DNA of 42,549 nt from the NCBI RefSeq assembly GCF_000686565.1, contig NZ_JMKW01000021.1, positions 1-42,549 on the forward strand, written 5' to 3'. This document shows positions 9,339-17,048 of this stretch, in pieces (the stretch's first letter is position 1; every line of letters starts with the position of its first letter). The stretch comes from Helicobacter bilis ATCC 51630. Lineage in GTDB: Bacteria; Campylobacterota; Campylobacteria; Campylobacterales; Helicobacteraceae. Both the position numbers and the translations under genes were made by a program. The notes under the pieces were generated by a model. It had not been told where the DNA came from. It worked only from the letters and a program-made list of their open reading frames with translations, and searched no databases.

Positions 9339-10144
9339 ACACCACCCCCAATAATACCATAATATCCAAGCACCTTATTTAAAGTTGCGATAATAGAAGC
9401 TAGATAAATAATAACCAAGATTCTATGATGTATTTGTGCGTTCATACTATCAATTAGTCTTGTGCCTATTACCACCCCAACAAGAGAAAAAGCCCCAAGC
9501 AAAAGTCCAGCATATAGCACACTATCTGTTATAACACCATGCCTTACAAATGAAAATGTCCCACTCAATGCTGCACACATAATAAAAAAAAGTGAAAGTG
9601 GGACAATCTTTTTTGTATCAAATCCCAGAAAATACATGAGTAAAGGCACAAGCATAACACCACCGCCAATGCCTAAAGAAATCGCAAATACACCAGTCAA
9701 ACTCCCGATTATAACAAGTATGCCCCTTTGCTTTGCTTTTGTGAGACTTACTTTTTGTGGCGTTTTTTTCACACTAAAAAGGAATTTATAGAATGTAAAA
9801 AGGCTAACGCAAAGAAAGATTAAAGCTAAATGTTTTTCTGCGATATACATAAGCACAACACCACTAAATGCCGCACCAATAAAGCCACCTATCCCCAAAA
9901 ATATCGCAGAATCTAAACACAAATTTTTCTTTTTGAAAATATTTATAGCACTCCCAAACACTGATGAAAAAATCATTTGCATAACAGAAATGCCAACCGC
10001 ATCATGTGTAGAAAAGCTAAATTCAGGTAAAAGATAATGCAAATACAGCATACAAGGGACGATAATCATACCTCCACCAATACCAAATAAAGCAGAAATG
10101 CTACCGGTGATAATCCCAAGTATCGCTAAACACACAATTTCCAT
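9335..10144 (-). CDS. TauE/SafE (TSUP) family membrane permease
   Basis: A 269-residue inner-membrane protein with about eight hydrophobic segments. It contains the duplicated glycine-rich signature of the TSUP family, GIGGGMIIVPCML near residue 22 and GIGGGVMLVPLLMYFLG near residue 158. Family members move sulfite, sulfonates, sulfur-containing organics or similar anions; the substrate here is unknown. Its stop overlaps the start of the M23-like gene by ATGA, so the two are translationally coupled and head a three-gene operon with the family 25 glycosyltransferase. No strong Shine-Dalgarno is visible before the ATG at 10144. The partners give no hint of substrate. Confidence 0.85.
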   Translation of the reverse strand: MEIVCLAILGIITGSISALFGIGGGMIIVPCMLYLHYLLPEFSFSTHDAVGISVMQMIFSSVFGSAINIFKKKNLCLDSAIFLGIGGFIGAAFSGVVLMYIAEKHLALIFLCVSLFTFYKFLFSVKKTPQKVSLTKAKQRGILVIIGSLTGVFAISLGIGGGVMLVPLLMYFLGFDTKKIVPLSLFFIMCAALSGTFSFVRHGVITDSVLYAGLLLGAFSLVGVVIGTRLIDSMNAQIHHRILVIIYLASIIATLNKVLGYYGIIGGGV

Positions 10145-10641
10145 AATGCCAAACTTTATTTAAAATCAAGGCAAAATTATAACAAAAAACATAAAAAAAG
10201 CAGTGATTTTGTGGTATCGCAAGACTTATTTCATAAAGATCTGTTGAGGTGATATTTACTATGAGTAAACAAGTTGTATAGATCGTTTGATTTGGGCTAT
10301 AAAAGAACAGGTTTTTTGAATCTCACTGAATTTATGCGCTTATTCATTAGATTAACATTGGCTACAATATAGATTAAACAATTGCAAGAGAATGTTTTGG
10401 CGGTATTATGACAAAGTTTTTGATACTCTTGAAAAAATATGATATTTTCCTATCCACCCTTACTGCAAAAATAGCAGATTGTAGTAAGGGTGGCTTTGGG
10501 AATCGCAGTTAAGTAATATCCCGCGGAAGCTTATATATCTCAAATACAAGAGAATCCAAGTGTAAAAAAATAAGGTTTTAATCTATATTTCAATCTCAGT
10601 TTATTTTAGCTGGCACAAAATCATTACCCCATTATTAAAAG
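10145..10641. other. Long intergenic region with a strong inverted repeat
   Basis: There is no reading frame of note between tpiA and the TSUP gene. The main feature is the 11-base inverted repeat at 10454-10493. The rest is AT-rich, and the promoter of the TSUP operon must lie near 10150-10250. Confidence 0.5.
10454..10493. repeat. Perfect 11-base inverted repeat (possible structured RNA or terminator)
   Basis: CCACCCTTACT at 10454-10464 pairs exactly with AGTAAGGGTGG at 10483-10493 around an 18-base loop. The loop itself contains CTGC/GCAG, so an alternative inner hairpin is possible. On the minus strand it lies about 150 bases past the tpiA stop. No T run follows on either strand, so a simple intrinsic terminator is not clearly supported. 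Confidence 0.6.
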
Positions 10642-11328
10642 CTACTCCACCAAAGCAATCATTTGCGAAAAGTTTTTAGCACAAAGACTTGCACCGCCTA
10701 TTAATACACCATCAGAAATAGAGCAAATACTAGTGATATTATCCTTATTCACACTGCCCCCATATAATGCTTTTTTAACACCTAAATCCTTTAATATTTG
10801 CATAATATTTGCAATCTCTTCAAGACTTGGCGTTTTTCCGCTGCCTATTGCCCAAATAGGTTCATAGGCTATCGTTAATAGCGGATAGGATAGGTCAATA
10901 TGTTGTAGTTGAGATTCTAAAAAATCCCTAACACAAGGCACACCAGAATCCTCCCCAATACATAGCATAATACGCATATTTTCCTGCATGAAAAACTCAA
11001 ACTTTTCTTTTATCTTAGCATTATTCTCGCCTAAAATTTGCCGTCTCTCACTATGCCCCAACATAATATGCTTAATCTTTAAGGCATTAAGCACCTCTTG
11101 TCCTATCTCGCCCGTAAAAGCACCATTTTGAATAGGATAAGCATTCTGTGCGCCAATCTCAAAATGCGTATATATATTATCTGTTAGACTTGCTTGATTT
11201 GGAAACACGATAATATTGTGTTTTTTGGCATTTTGCAAAGATTGGAGTTCTGTTTGCAAAAGAGATAGATATGCTAATGTGCTTTGTGGAGTGTGATTTG
11301 CCTTGAGATTTGCAGCAATTGTTTTCAT
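10642..11328 (-). CDS. tpiA: Triosephosphate isomerase
   Basis: TpiA interconverts glyceraldehyde 3-phosphate and dihydroxyacetone phosphate in cytoplasmic glycolysis and gluconeogenesis. The catalytic Lys sits in AANLKANHT (K9), the catalytic His in LGHSERRQ, the catalytic Glu in AYEPIWAIGSGKTPS, and the phosphate-binding loop in ALYGGSVN and GVLIGGASL. At 228 residues it is shorter than the usual 250, as expected for the compact Helicobacter enzyme. The ATG at 11328 follows AAGG by seven bases, and a TATAAT box lies 30 bases upstream. It appears to be a single-gene unit. Confidence 0.96.
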   Translation of the reverse strand: MKTIAANLKANHTPQSTLAYLSLLQTELQSLQNAKKHNIIVFPNQASLTDNIYTHFEIGAQNAYPIQNGAFTGEIGQEVLNALKIKHIMLGHSERRQILGENNAKIKEKFEFFMQENMRIMLCIGEDSGVPCVRDFLESQLQHIDLSYPLLTIAYEPIWAIGSGKTPSLEEIANIMQILKDLGVKKALYGGSVNKDNITSICSISDGVLIGGASLCAKNFSQMIALVE

Positions 11329-11357
11329 TTATATGCCTTTCATTAATCTTGTGTAGA

Positions 11358-11363
11358 ATTATA
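11358..11363 (-). promoter_or_regulatory. -10 box of the tpiA promoter
   Basis: Minus-strand TATAAT, 30 bases upstream of the tpiA ATG. No clear -35 element is visible, as is usual for Helicobacter sigma-80 promoters. Confidence 0.5.
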
Positions 11364-11459
11364 TATTTTACAATACATTACACTTAATGTATTCTTAGGA
11401 TTTAAAAACTAAACTATTTGACACTAACACCTATCTCTCGCAAACTCATTGTCAAAAAA

Positions 11460-11735
11460 CTACCAAATATTAAATTTCTCTCGCAACTTATCAGTCTTAA
11501 AACAACCATATCTATTGTATTTACACACAAATTCTGCAATATTAATAGCTTTTCTTGGATTTTTTCGTATCATACCAAACCCATTCTCATATATCTCAAT
11601 TGCGAACATACAAGACGCCAATGTTTTTTCTTTGTAGCACTTCTCTTACTTCTCTTCTGGACTATTGGAAGCAGATTGTGCAAAACACAGCGTCAAACCT
11701 ACAGTCAAGAAACAAAAAAATATTTTCTGCATCAT
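11460..11735 (-). pseudogene. Small secreted Cys-rich protein gene interrupted by an in-frame stop
   Basis: AAGGAGAG (11741-11748) precedes two ATG codons and a clear signal peptide, MMQKIFFCFLTVGLTLCFAQ. After SNSPEEK the frame meets TAA at 11646-11648 (codon 30), then stays open in the same frame for 61 more codons: EKCYKEKTLASC, FAIEIYENGFGMI, INIAEFVCKYNRYGC, ending NIW. The Cys spacing and the ASC...YENGFGM pattern resemble one degenerate Sel1-type repeat, like the Hcp-family protein at 13876. The intact gene would be 91 codons. No frameshift is needed, so a single nonsense mutation (or readthrough) explains it. The two-part structure was found by reading the minus strand directly. Confidence 0.65.
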
Positions 11736-11784
11736 AATCTCTCTCCTTGCGTTTTGTTTATATGTTAGGCAACAAATGATATTA

Positions 11785-12966
11785 CTAACACTCACCTCTT
11801 ACAAACTTATTAATACGCACAAAGCCCTCTTTAATCTGTGCTAAATCACAAGCAAAGCTCATACGCACAAAGCCATCCATGCCAAATGCACTTCCCGGGA
11901 CTAATGCAACGCCGACTTTTTCAAGCAATGCTTTGCAAAACTCCATACTATTACCATTGTGTCCCTTTACATTGTTTATATTAATAAAAAGATAGAATGC
12001 ACCATCAGGCTTTACAACGCTAATGCCGGGTATCTCATCAATTAGCCCACATGCAATATCCCTGCGTTCTTTAAACGCCTCTCGCATAGATTCAATATCA
12101 GCGTCCGCACTGCCATCAAGGGCTACAATTGCGGCTTTTTGCGTGATGGAGTTAATATTTGAAGTGCATTGACTTTGTAGGTTATCCATAAGCTTGATTA
12201 ACTTTTGATCTTTACATGCTGCATAGCCCATACGCCAACCAGTCATTGCCACAGATTTACTTAAGCCATTAATTGTAATCGTCTTTTGCATAATGGAATC
12301 ATTAAGCGAAGCAATGCTTACAAAAGCGCCATCATAGACTAATTTTTCATACATTTCATCACTGATAATCCACAGATTATGTTTCAAAGCAACTTCAATA
12401 ACTGACTCTAACTCTTCTTTCGTGTAGATCATGCCAGTGGGATTCGATGGGCTTGTAAGCACAATAGCCTTAGTCTTTGGCGTAATAGCCCTTTCAAAAT
12501 CAATACCTCTTGCCTTAAAACCATATTCTTCTTTTGTTTCTACAAATACAGGCTTTCCGCCACTATATGTAACTAATTCAGGGTAAGTTACCCAATACGG
12601 AGTAGGTATAAGCACTTCATCACCCTCATCAATGATTGCTTGAAATGCGTTAAATAGCGATTGCTTTGCACCATTGCTTACAATGATTTCTTTTGGATCA
12701 TATTCTAGATTATTATCTCTTTTTAGCTTTTGTGAAATAGCCTTTAAAAGCTCAGGGATACCAGCAACCGCAGTATATTTTGTAAAACCGCAGTTTAACG
12801 CCCTTATCGCTTCTTCCTTAATCACTTTAGGTGTGTCAAAGTCAGGCTCTCCAGCACTAAAACTCAATACATCTTTACCTTCTGCTTGCAGTTTTCTTGC
12901 TAGACTTGCTACTGCGATTGTGGCAGATTCACTAAGGCTTAAGATCCTCTTAGAATATTGTTGCAT
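11785..12966 (-). CDS. aspC: Class I aspartate aminotransferase
   Basis: A PLP-dependent fold-type I transaminase of 393 residues. TSPSNPTGMIYT is the substrate/PLP-binding segment, INGLSKSVAMTGWRMGY contains the PLP lysine (near residue 237), and FVRMSFAC near the C terminus holds the carboxylate-binding Arg. It matches the I-gamma bacterial aspartate aminotransferase group, which makes aspartate from oxaloacetate and glutamate; some members also act on prephenate or aromatic substrates, which cannot be excluded. The ATG at 12966 has an excellent AAGGAG site. It is probably transcribed alone or with nothing closer than the 114-residue gene 52 bases upstream. Confidence 0.93.
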   Translation of the reverse strand: MQQYSKRILSLSESATIAVASLARKLQAEGKDVLSFSAGEPDFDTPKVIKEEAIRALNCGFTKYTAVAGIPELLKAISQKLKRDNNLEYDPKEIIVSNGAKQSLFNAFQAIIDEGDEVLIPTPYWVTYPELVTYSGGKPVFVETKEEYGFKARGIDFERAITPKTKAIVLTSPSNPTGMIYTKEELESVIEVALKHNLWIISDEMYEKLVYDGAFVSIASLNDSIMQKTITINGLSKSVAMTGWRMGYAACKDQKLIKLMDNLQSQCTSNINSITQKAAIVALDGSADADIESMREAFKERRDIACGLIDEIPGISVVKPDGAFYLFININNVKGHNGNSMEFCKALLEKVGVALVPGSAFGMDGFVRMSFACDLAQIKEGFVRINKFVRGEC

Positions 12967-13018
12967 TACAACTCCTTATCACATTAAAAGATACAAAATG
13001 GTAGCAAAATATTTTCAA

Positions 13019-13363
13019 TTATAAATATAAACGCACATTTAATTTCTCATCTAAAAATAATGAGATGAAAAAACTTAACATTTTGTTTTCATTTGTCATT
13101 AAACTAACGGCTATTTTATCTCTCTCTGAAAGCTTTAAGAAAAAACCTACAAGACAATCAGGCAAAGGATGAGAGTCAGCAAACTTTACCTCTAGCTCAT
13201 CAAAAGCCTTTTCTTTCAAATGCTCTATTTCGCTCACACCTACAATATCAAATAAATCTGCCTTAAATGCTTTAAAAGATTCATAGTCTCTAATAACACC
13301 AGTACAAGTAAGACTAAGCTTTCTCCCCTCTAATTCACCCTCGAGTGTAAATCCCATATTCAT
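13019..13363 (-). CDS. Hypothetical protein, 114 residues
   Basis: I do not recognise this protein. It begins MNMGFTLEGELEGRKLSLTC and looks like a compact soluble alpha/beta domain with no signal peptide, no Cys motif and no membrane segment. The C-terminal half (LSLMTNENKMLSFF-like alternation of hydrophobic and charged residues) suggests beta structure. The start at 13363 is backed by GGAAA eight bases upstream. It lies between the csoR-type gene and the aminotransferase, all on the minus strand, but the 107-base and 52-base gaps do not force an operon. The codon pattern is ordinary for the window, so it is likely a real gene. Confidence 0.7.
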   Translation of the reverse strand: MNMGFTLEGELEGRKLSLTCTGVIRDYESFKAFKADLFDIVGVSEIEHLKEKAFDELEVKFADSHPLPDCLVGFFLKLSERDKIAVSLMTNENKMLSFFISLFLDEKLNVRLYL

Positions 13364-13470
13364 AGCAACATTTCCTTAAGTTTAATATTTGTTTTTTCAT
13401 AATGTTATAGCCAGAATCTGAATTAATCGCAAAAAAGATTCTAAACTTATATCATTAAATTTAAACGCCG

Positions 13471-13743
13471 CTAAGACATACGCGAAAAATGCTCTATTGC
13501 CTTTGCTAGCTCATCAAGACTTGTATCAGAATCTCCATGCTTTATAGCATCTTTCATACAATGTGTTACATGCCCCTCTAAGACGATTTGCCCAACTTTA
13601 TGTAATGCACTTTTAGCGGCATTGATTTGTATTAAAATATCCACACATGCTACCTCATCATCTACCATTTTATCAATCGCATTCAATTGCCCTATGATTT
13701 TTTTCAATCTTCTATGTATGTTTTTTGCATTTTCTTGCTCCAT
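13471..13743 (-). CDS. CsoR/RcnR/FrmR-family metal-sensing repressor
   Basis: A 90-residue all-helical repressor of the DUF156 family. C33, H58 and C62 have the same 25 and 4 residue spacing as the Cu(I) ligands C36/H61/C65 of CsoR (VACVDIL and GHVTHCMKD). That makes Cu(I) the best guess, but formaldehyde- or nickel-responsive relatives share part of the pattern. I start it at the ATG 13743, with AAGG six bases upstream; a TTG six codons earlier is less likely. No copper transporter or chaperone lies beside it. It diverges from a secreted Sel1-repeat protein, so that gene or its own promoter are the nearest possible targets. Confidence 0.85.
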   Translation of the reverse strand: MEQENAKNIHRRLKKIIGQLNAIDKMVDDEVACVDILIQINAAKSALHKVGQIVLEGHVTHCMKDAIKHGDSDTSLDELAKAIEHFSRMS

Positions 13744-13798
13744 TAAAATCCTTATAATCAATCTTAAATCTTTGACTTAATGCACTTTATTTTATGCT

Positions 13799-13806
13799 AT
13801 TATAAT
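13799..13806. promoter_or_regulatory. Overlapping divergent -10 boxes between the csoR-like gene and the Sel1 gene
   Basis: The sequence ATTATAAT contains TATAAT on the plus strand (13801-13806) and on the minus strand (13799-13804). The ATG codons lie 70 bases away on the plus side and 56 on the minus side. A repressor bound here would affect both directions. Confidence 0.4.
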
Positions 13807-13875
13807 ATTTTATTTGCATAATCGCAATTTTTCTATTAAATATTAGAATCTTCTTTAATAGATTTGGGGAATGGC

Positions 13876-14856
13876 ATGAAAAAGACTAGCATTATCTTGT
13901 TTTTATTGTTTCAAATAGCACTTGGCATAGATATATCTAATATTACTAAGCATTGCAATAAAGGCAATATGACAGCTTGTTCTATACTTGGCGATATGTA
14001 TTATGTAGCTGATAATGTGCCACAAGATTATGCAAAAGCACAAAAATTTTGGCGTAAAGCATGTCATGCAAGAGAAATGAATGCGTGTTATAACTTAGGT
14101 GTATTATATCAAGAGGGGCAAGGCGTATCACAGGATTATAAACAATCTCTTGATTTATACACACAGGCTTGTAATGTCGATCATGCTGCTGCTTGTCTTA
14201 ATCTTGGCTATTTGTATATGGGTGGCTTGGGTGTAGAAAAAGATGAAAAGAAAGCGCGTGATTTATATATAAAGTCATGTGATGGTAAAAAGGCAGAGGG
14301 CTGTTATAGCTTAGGGAATCTCTACTTTTATGGTAAAGGTGGGGATAGAGACTATGAGAAGGCAGCAGATCTTTATGCAAAAGCATGTGAATATGGGCAC
14401 GATGATGCATGTGATAATCTTGGCGTAATGTATGCAAAGGGCGAGGGCATTGCAAAAGATTATGATAAAGCAAGGGAGTTTTTTACCAAAGTGTGTGCGG
14501 ATAATAGGGCTGGGGCGTGCTATAATCTTGGAATCTTGTTTGATTATGGCTATGGTGTGGAACAAAGCTATCCGGAAGCAATTAGACTTTATACTAAAGC
14601 ATGTGATATGCACCATATCAAGGCTTGTTATAGCTTAGGGATTATGTATAATAAGGGCGATGGTGTGAATATTGACTATCCAAAAGCATTGGGGCTTTAT
14701 CTTAAGTCATGCAATATGGGGCATTCTAATGCGTGTTATAATATTGGGGCTATGTATTATGATGGCATGGGTGTGCGGCGTGATACTCAAGTAGCAGGTG
14801 ACTATTTTAGTAAAGCGTGTAAATTCGGCGATAAGAAGTCGTGTGATATGCGGTAG
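13876..14856 (+). CDS. Secreted Sel1-repeat, Cys-rich protein (Hcp-like)
   Basis: A signal peptide (MKKTSIILFLLFQIALG) is followed by about eight Sel1-like repeats of roughly 36 residues. Each is marked by A-C-x-x-L-G and a second Cys seven residues before it: ACSILG, ACYNLG, ACLNLG, GCYSLG, ACDNLG, ACYNLG, ACYSLG, ACYNIG. Paired cysteines at this spacing form one disulfide per repeat in the Helicobacter cysteine-rich (Hcp) proteins, which are exported helical solenoids that engage partners such as host or peptidoglycan ligands. I start at ATG 13876, with GGGGA five bases upstream, not the TTG four codons earlier. At 326 residues it is typical. Specific role unknown. Confidence 0.92.
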   Translation: MKKTSIILFLLFQIALGIDISNITKHCNKGNMTACSILGDMYYVADNVPQDYAKAQKFWRKACHAREMNACYNLGVLYQEGQGVSQDYKQSLDLYTQACNVDHAAACLNLGYLYMGGLGVEKDEKKARDLYIKSCDGKKAEGCYSLGNLYFYGKGGDRDYEKAADLYAKACEYGHDDACDNLGVMYAKGEGIAKDYDKAREFFTKVCADNRAGACYNLGILFDYGYGVEQSYPEAIRLYTKACDMHHIKACYSLGIMYNKGDGVNIDYPKALGLYLKSCNMGHSNACYNIGAMYYDGMGVRRDTQVAGDYFSKACKFGDKKSCDMR

Positions 14857-14894
14857 GTTGCATTCAAAGTCGTTTTTATATTACAGCGTAAATA

Positions 14895-15194
14895 TCACAC
14901 ATTAAAAAAATCATCTAAGATCTTAGCATGTAAAACCGCTTCAAATTCAATAATTTCGTATTCAGCAACATTATTGATACAAAATGGATCATTTTTAGCA
15001 AATGCGAGTGCAGAATCTTTACTTTCAAATCTACCTATAATCAATCCACCATCTTTTGGATTGCGAGGACCCGAAGCAAGAAGCATATTGGAATCATAGC
15101 CTAACTTTAAATATGCTCTATGCTCTGCTAAAAATTTTTCTACCTCACTAAAAGGCTTTGTATAATTTACTTTACAAACAAATAATGTATTCAT
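14895..15194 (-). CDS. YciI-family (YCII domain) protein
   Basis: This 99-residue protein matches the YCII ferredoxin-like fold: an N-terminal beta strand, HRAYLKLGYDSNMLLASGPRNPKDGGLIIGRFES, then DPFCINNVAEYEIIEF near the C terminus. The HRAYL His and the DPF Asp are the conserved putative active-site pair of the family. The biochemical role of most YciI proteins is unknown; some are dehydrochlorinase-like or mediate small-molecule turnover. The ATG at 15194 is preferred over that at 15200 because AGGAA sits six bases before it. It converges with the Sel1-repeat gene across 38 bases. Confidence 0.85.
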   Translation of the reverse strand: MNTLFVCKVNYTKPFSEVEKFLAEHRAYLKLGYDSNMLLASGPRNPKDGGLIIGRFESKDSALAFAKNDPFCINNVAEYEIIEFEAVLHAKILDDFFNV

Positions 15195-15540
15195 TGTCAT
15201 TTCCTTTCTATCGAGTTTATATATTGTAATTACAAAATATCAAGATTCTAAAATTTCCATCTTTATAATGTTTAAAACCTTGTTATATAAAAGTATAGTT
15301 TCTAGAATTTACTGCCTGTTATATTTGCAAGTGTGAGTAAATTTGTATAGAGTATATGAGTATTAAATAATTCTCTCCTTTAGAATCTATGCTAAAAGTC
15401 TTGCTATCGCTTGGCACTAATAAATAGAATCTCTTGCTTTGTGGTAGGCGAAAAATTTTAAAAGTGCAGTTTCTAAATATTCTTACCTTAAACCTCACAC
15501 CCCCTCAAATATAACAATATAACAAATATTCTAAAATCCC
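15195..15540. other. Intergenic region, no gene seen
   Basis: This stretch lies between apt and the YCII gene on the minus strand. It is AT-rich with scattered AGAATCT motifs and no credible reading frame or RNA gene. It should hold the YCII promoter. Confidence 0.45.
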
Positions 15541-16200
15541 TTACTCCACATCAATAAGCGAAAAAACATGAGTTTTAGATTCTATCTCTTTTCTTTCTTT
15601 ATTCTCTGCAAATTCAAGTAGATTTACAAGGCAGCATAGCTCAATACATTTTGCTTCAAGTTTTGAGATAAGTTTTAATGCCGCACAAGCTGTGCCACCC
15701 GTTGCCATTAAGTCATCAACAAGAATAACATTAACACCTTTTAAGCCTGAAAAGGCATCTTCTTTTATCTCCATAGAATCTTTTCCATATTCAAGTGAAT
15801 AGGTTTGTGAAAGCACTTTGCCGGGTAATTTACCCTTTTTTCTAATCGGCACAAATCCAGCATTCAGCGCAAAAGCTAGGGCAGAGGCTATCATAAAGCC
15901 CCTTGCTTCAATGCCGATGACATACTCCACTTTATAGGCTTGGTATCTGTGTGCTAACATTTGTATGTATTCATTAAAAAGTTTGCCATTATGCAAAAAT
16001 GTCGTAATGTCTTTAAATAAGATTCCCTTTTTTGGAAAGTCTGGCACATCTGTGATTGCTTGCTCGATTTCTTCACGCAATGTGGGCTTGTGTTTTGCCA
16101 TTTTCACTTCAGTTTGGTTTGCAGAATCTTCTAGCATTAAGTCTTCTTCGCTAAAAGCATTAATGGGCTTTTCAATCTCATTGGTCTTTTTTCTTACCAT
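15541..16200 (-). CDS. apt: Adenine phosphoribosyltransferase with N-terminal extension
   Basis: Apt salvages adenine and PRPP into AMP. The core starts near DVPDFPKKGILFKDIT and includes YVIGIEARGF and the PRPP-binding loop VILVDDLMATGGTA. The core accounts for about 175 residues, the normal length. From ATG 16200 (AAGGGA six bases upstream) the product is 219 residues, so it carries about 40 extra N-terminal residues rich in charged side chains. An internal Met (MAKHKPTL, codon at 16101) would give a near-standard enzyme but has a weak ribosome site. It is the last gene of the lepB-S2P-rpiB-coiled-coil-apt operon, the same order as in H. pylori. Confidence 0.93.
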   Translation of the reverse strand: MVRKKTNEIEKPINAFSEEDLMLEDSANQTEVKMAKHKPTLREEIEQAITDVPDFPKKGILFKDITTFLHNGKLFNEYIQMLAHRYQAYKVEYVIGIEARGFMIASALAFALNAGFVPIRKKGKLPGKVLSQTYSLEYGKDSMEIKEDAFSGLKGVNVILVDDLMATGGTACAALKLISKLEAKCIELCCLVNLLEFAENKERKEIESKTHVFSLIDVE

Positions 16201-16257
16201 ACTTAATCCCTTTGTAAAATTTAGTCTAAAAAACATCACACTATCCCTATGTAAAGA

Positions 16258-16596
16258 TTATAAGAGTGCTTCTATCTTTTGCTCTAAATCTTTAATTCGA
16301 CTTTTATAGTTATCCGTTTCTATACGATATTGTGAGTTTCTTTGCTTGAGTGTTTTAACCTCACTTTTCAAAGAGTTAAGCTCTTTTGTCAATATATCAA
16401 TATTACCTAATGCCCTTTGGAGTGAAAGCTGATGCTTTTGTATTAAAACCTCTGTTTCTACAAGAGTATATTTCATGTGTGAAGATTCTTTTCTCTCTTT
16501 TTGTGCTATGCTTTTATAGTAAAAAGCCGCTACAACCATGAATAAAACAAAGAGAATAAAAATAGTCAGTCCAAACCAAGCAACTACATCACCCAT
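16258..16596 (-). CDS. Membrane-anchored coiled-coil protein, conserved in the apt-lepB operon
   Basis: One transmembrane helix at about residues 6-26 (AWFGLTIFILFVLFMVVAAF) is followed by a highly charged region with heptad character from roughly 45 to 112 (SLQRALGNIDILTKELNSLK, LEQKIEAL). The layout suggests an inner-membrane protein with a cytoplasmic coiled coil. The function is unknown. It starts one base after rpiB ends, behind GGATTAAT, and matches the position of the small hypothetical gene HP0573 between rpiB and apt in H. pylori, so it is a conserved member of the operon. Confidence 0.75.
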   Translation of the reverse strand: MGDVVAWFGLTIFILFVLFMVVAAFYYKSIAQKERKESSHMKYTLVETEVLIQKHQLSLQRALGNIDILTKELNSLKSEVKTLKQRNSQYRIETDNYKSRIKDLEQKIEALL

Positions 16597-16597
16597 A

Positions 16598-17035
16598 TTA
16601 ATCCTTTGTATTTGTGAGTTTTTCCACTCTTATTGCATGTCTGCCGCCCTCAAAAGTCTCGTTTAAAAACACTTCTATAACAGCTTCAGCAACACCTGCT
16701 CCAATCACCCTTTCCCCCAAACATAGCACATTTGCGTTATTATGCTTTCTTGCGACAGCAGCCATATAGGGATCAAAACATAGGGCAGCACGGATAGCTC
16801 TATGCCTATTAGCAGCAATACTCATTCCAATTCCACTACCACAAATGAGTATCCCGCGACTATTTTCAATATCTTTTAGCATTTCTTGGCACACAGCCTC
16901 TGCCATATCGGGATAATCCACACTATCATTAACATGCACGCCTAAGTCCTTAAAAGCAATATTGTGTTCTTTACAATACTTTGTCGCCACTTGCTTTATC
17001 TTTATCCCTGCATGATCACTTGCTATGAATAACAT
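16598..17035 (-). CDS. rpiB: Ribose-5-phosphate isomerase B
   Basis: RpiB interconverts ribulose 5-phosphate and ribose 5-phosphate in the pentose phosphate pathway. The 145-residue protein contains SDHAGIKIKQ at the N terminus, ILICGSGIGMSIAANRHRAIRAALC with the catalytic Cys near residue 66, and HNNANVLCLGERVIG, which together are diagnostic of the LacAB/RpiB family. An AAAAGGAAAA site precedes ATG 17035. It lies between the S2P-like gene (13 bases upstream) and the coiled-coil gene (one base downstream) in the conserved lepB-apt operon. Confidence 0.96.
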   Translation of the reverse strand: MLFIASDHAGIKIKQVATKYCKEHNIAFKDLGVHVNDSVDYPDMAEAVCQEMLKDIENSRGILICGSGIGMSIAANRHRAIRAALCFDPYMAAVARKHNNANVLCLGERVIGAGVAEAVIEVFLNETFEGGRHAIRVEKLTNTKD

Positions 17036-17048
17036 AATTTTCCTTTTA

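Noticed and set aside
11418-11768. Several overlapping plus-strand frames near the tpiA-aspC gap
   Set aside because: They are antisense to the interrupted secreted-protein gene, which has a ribosome site and a signal peptide on the minus strand.
13484-13620. Copper operator (GGGTA-type palindrome) near the CsoR-like gene
   Set aside because: No CsoR-type GC-rich palindrome was seen in the divergent region.
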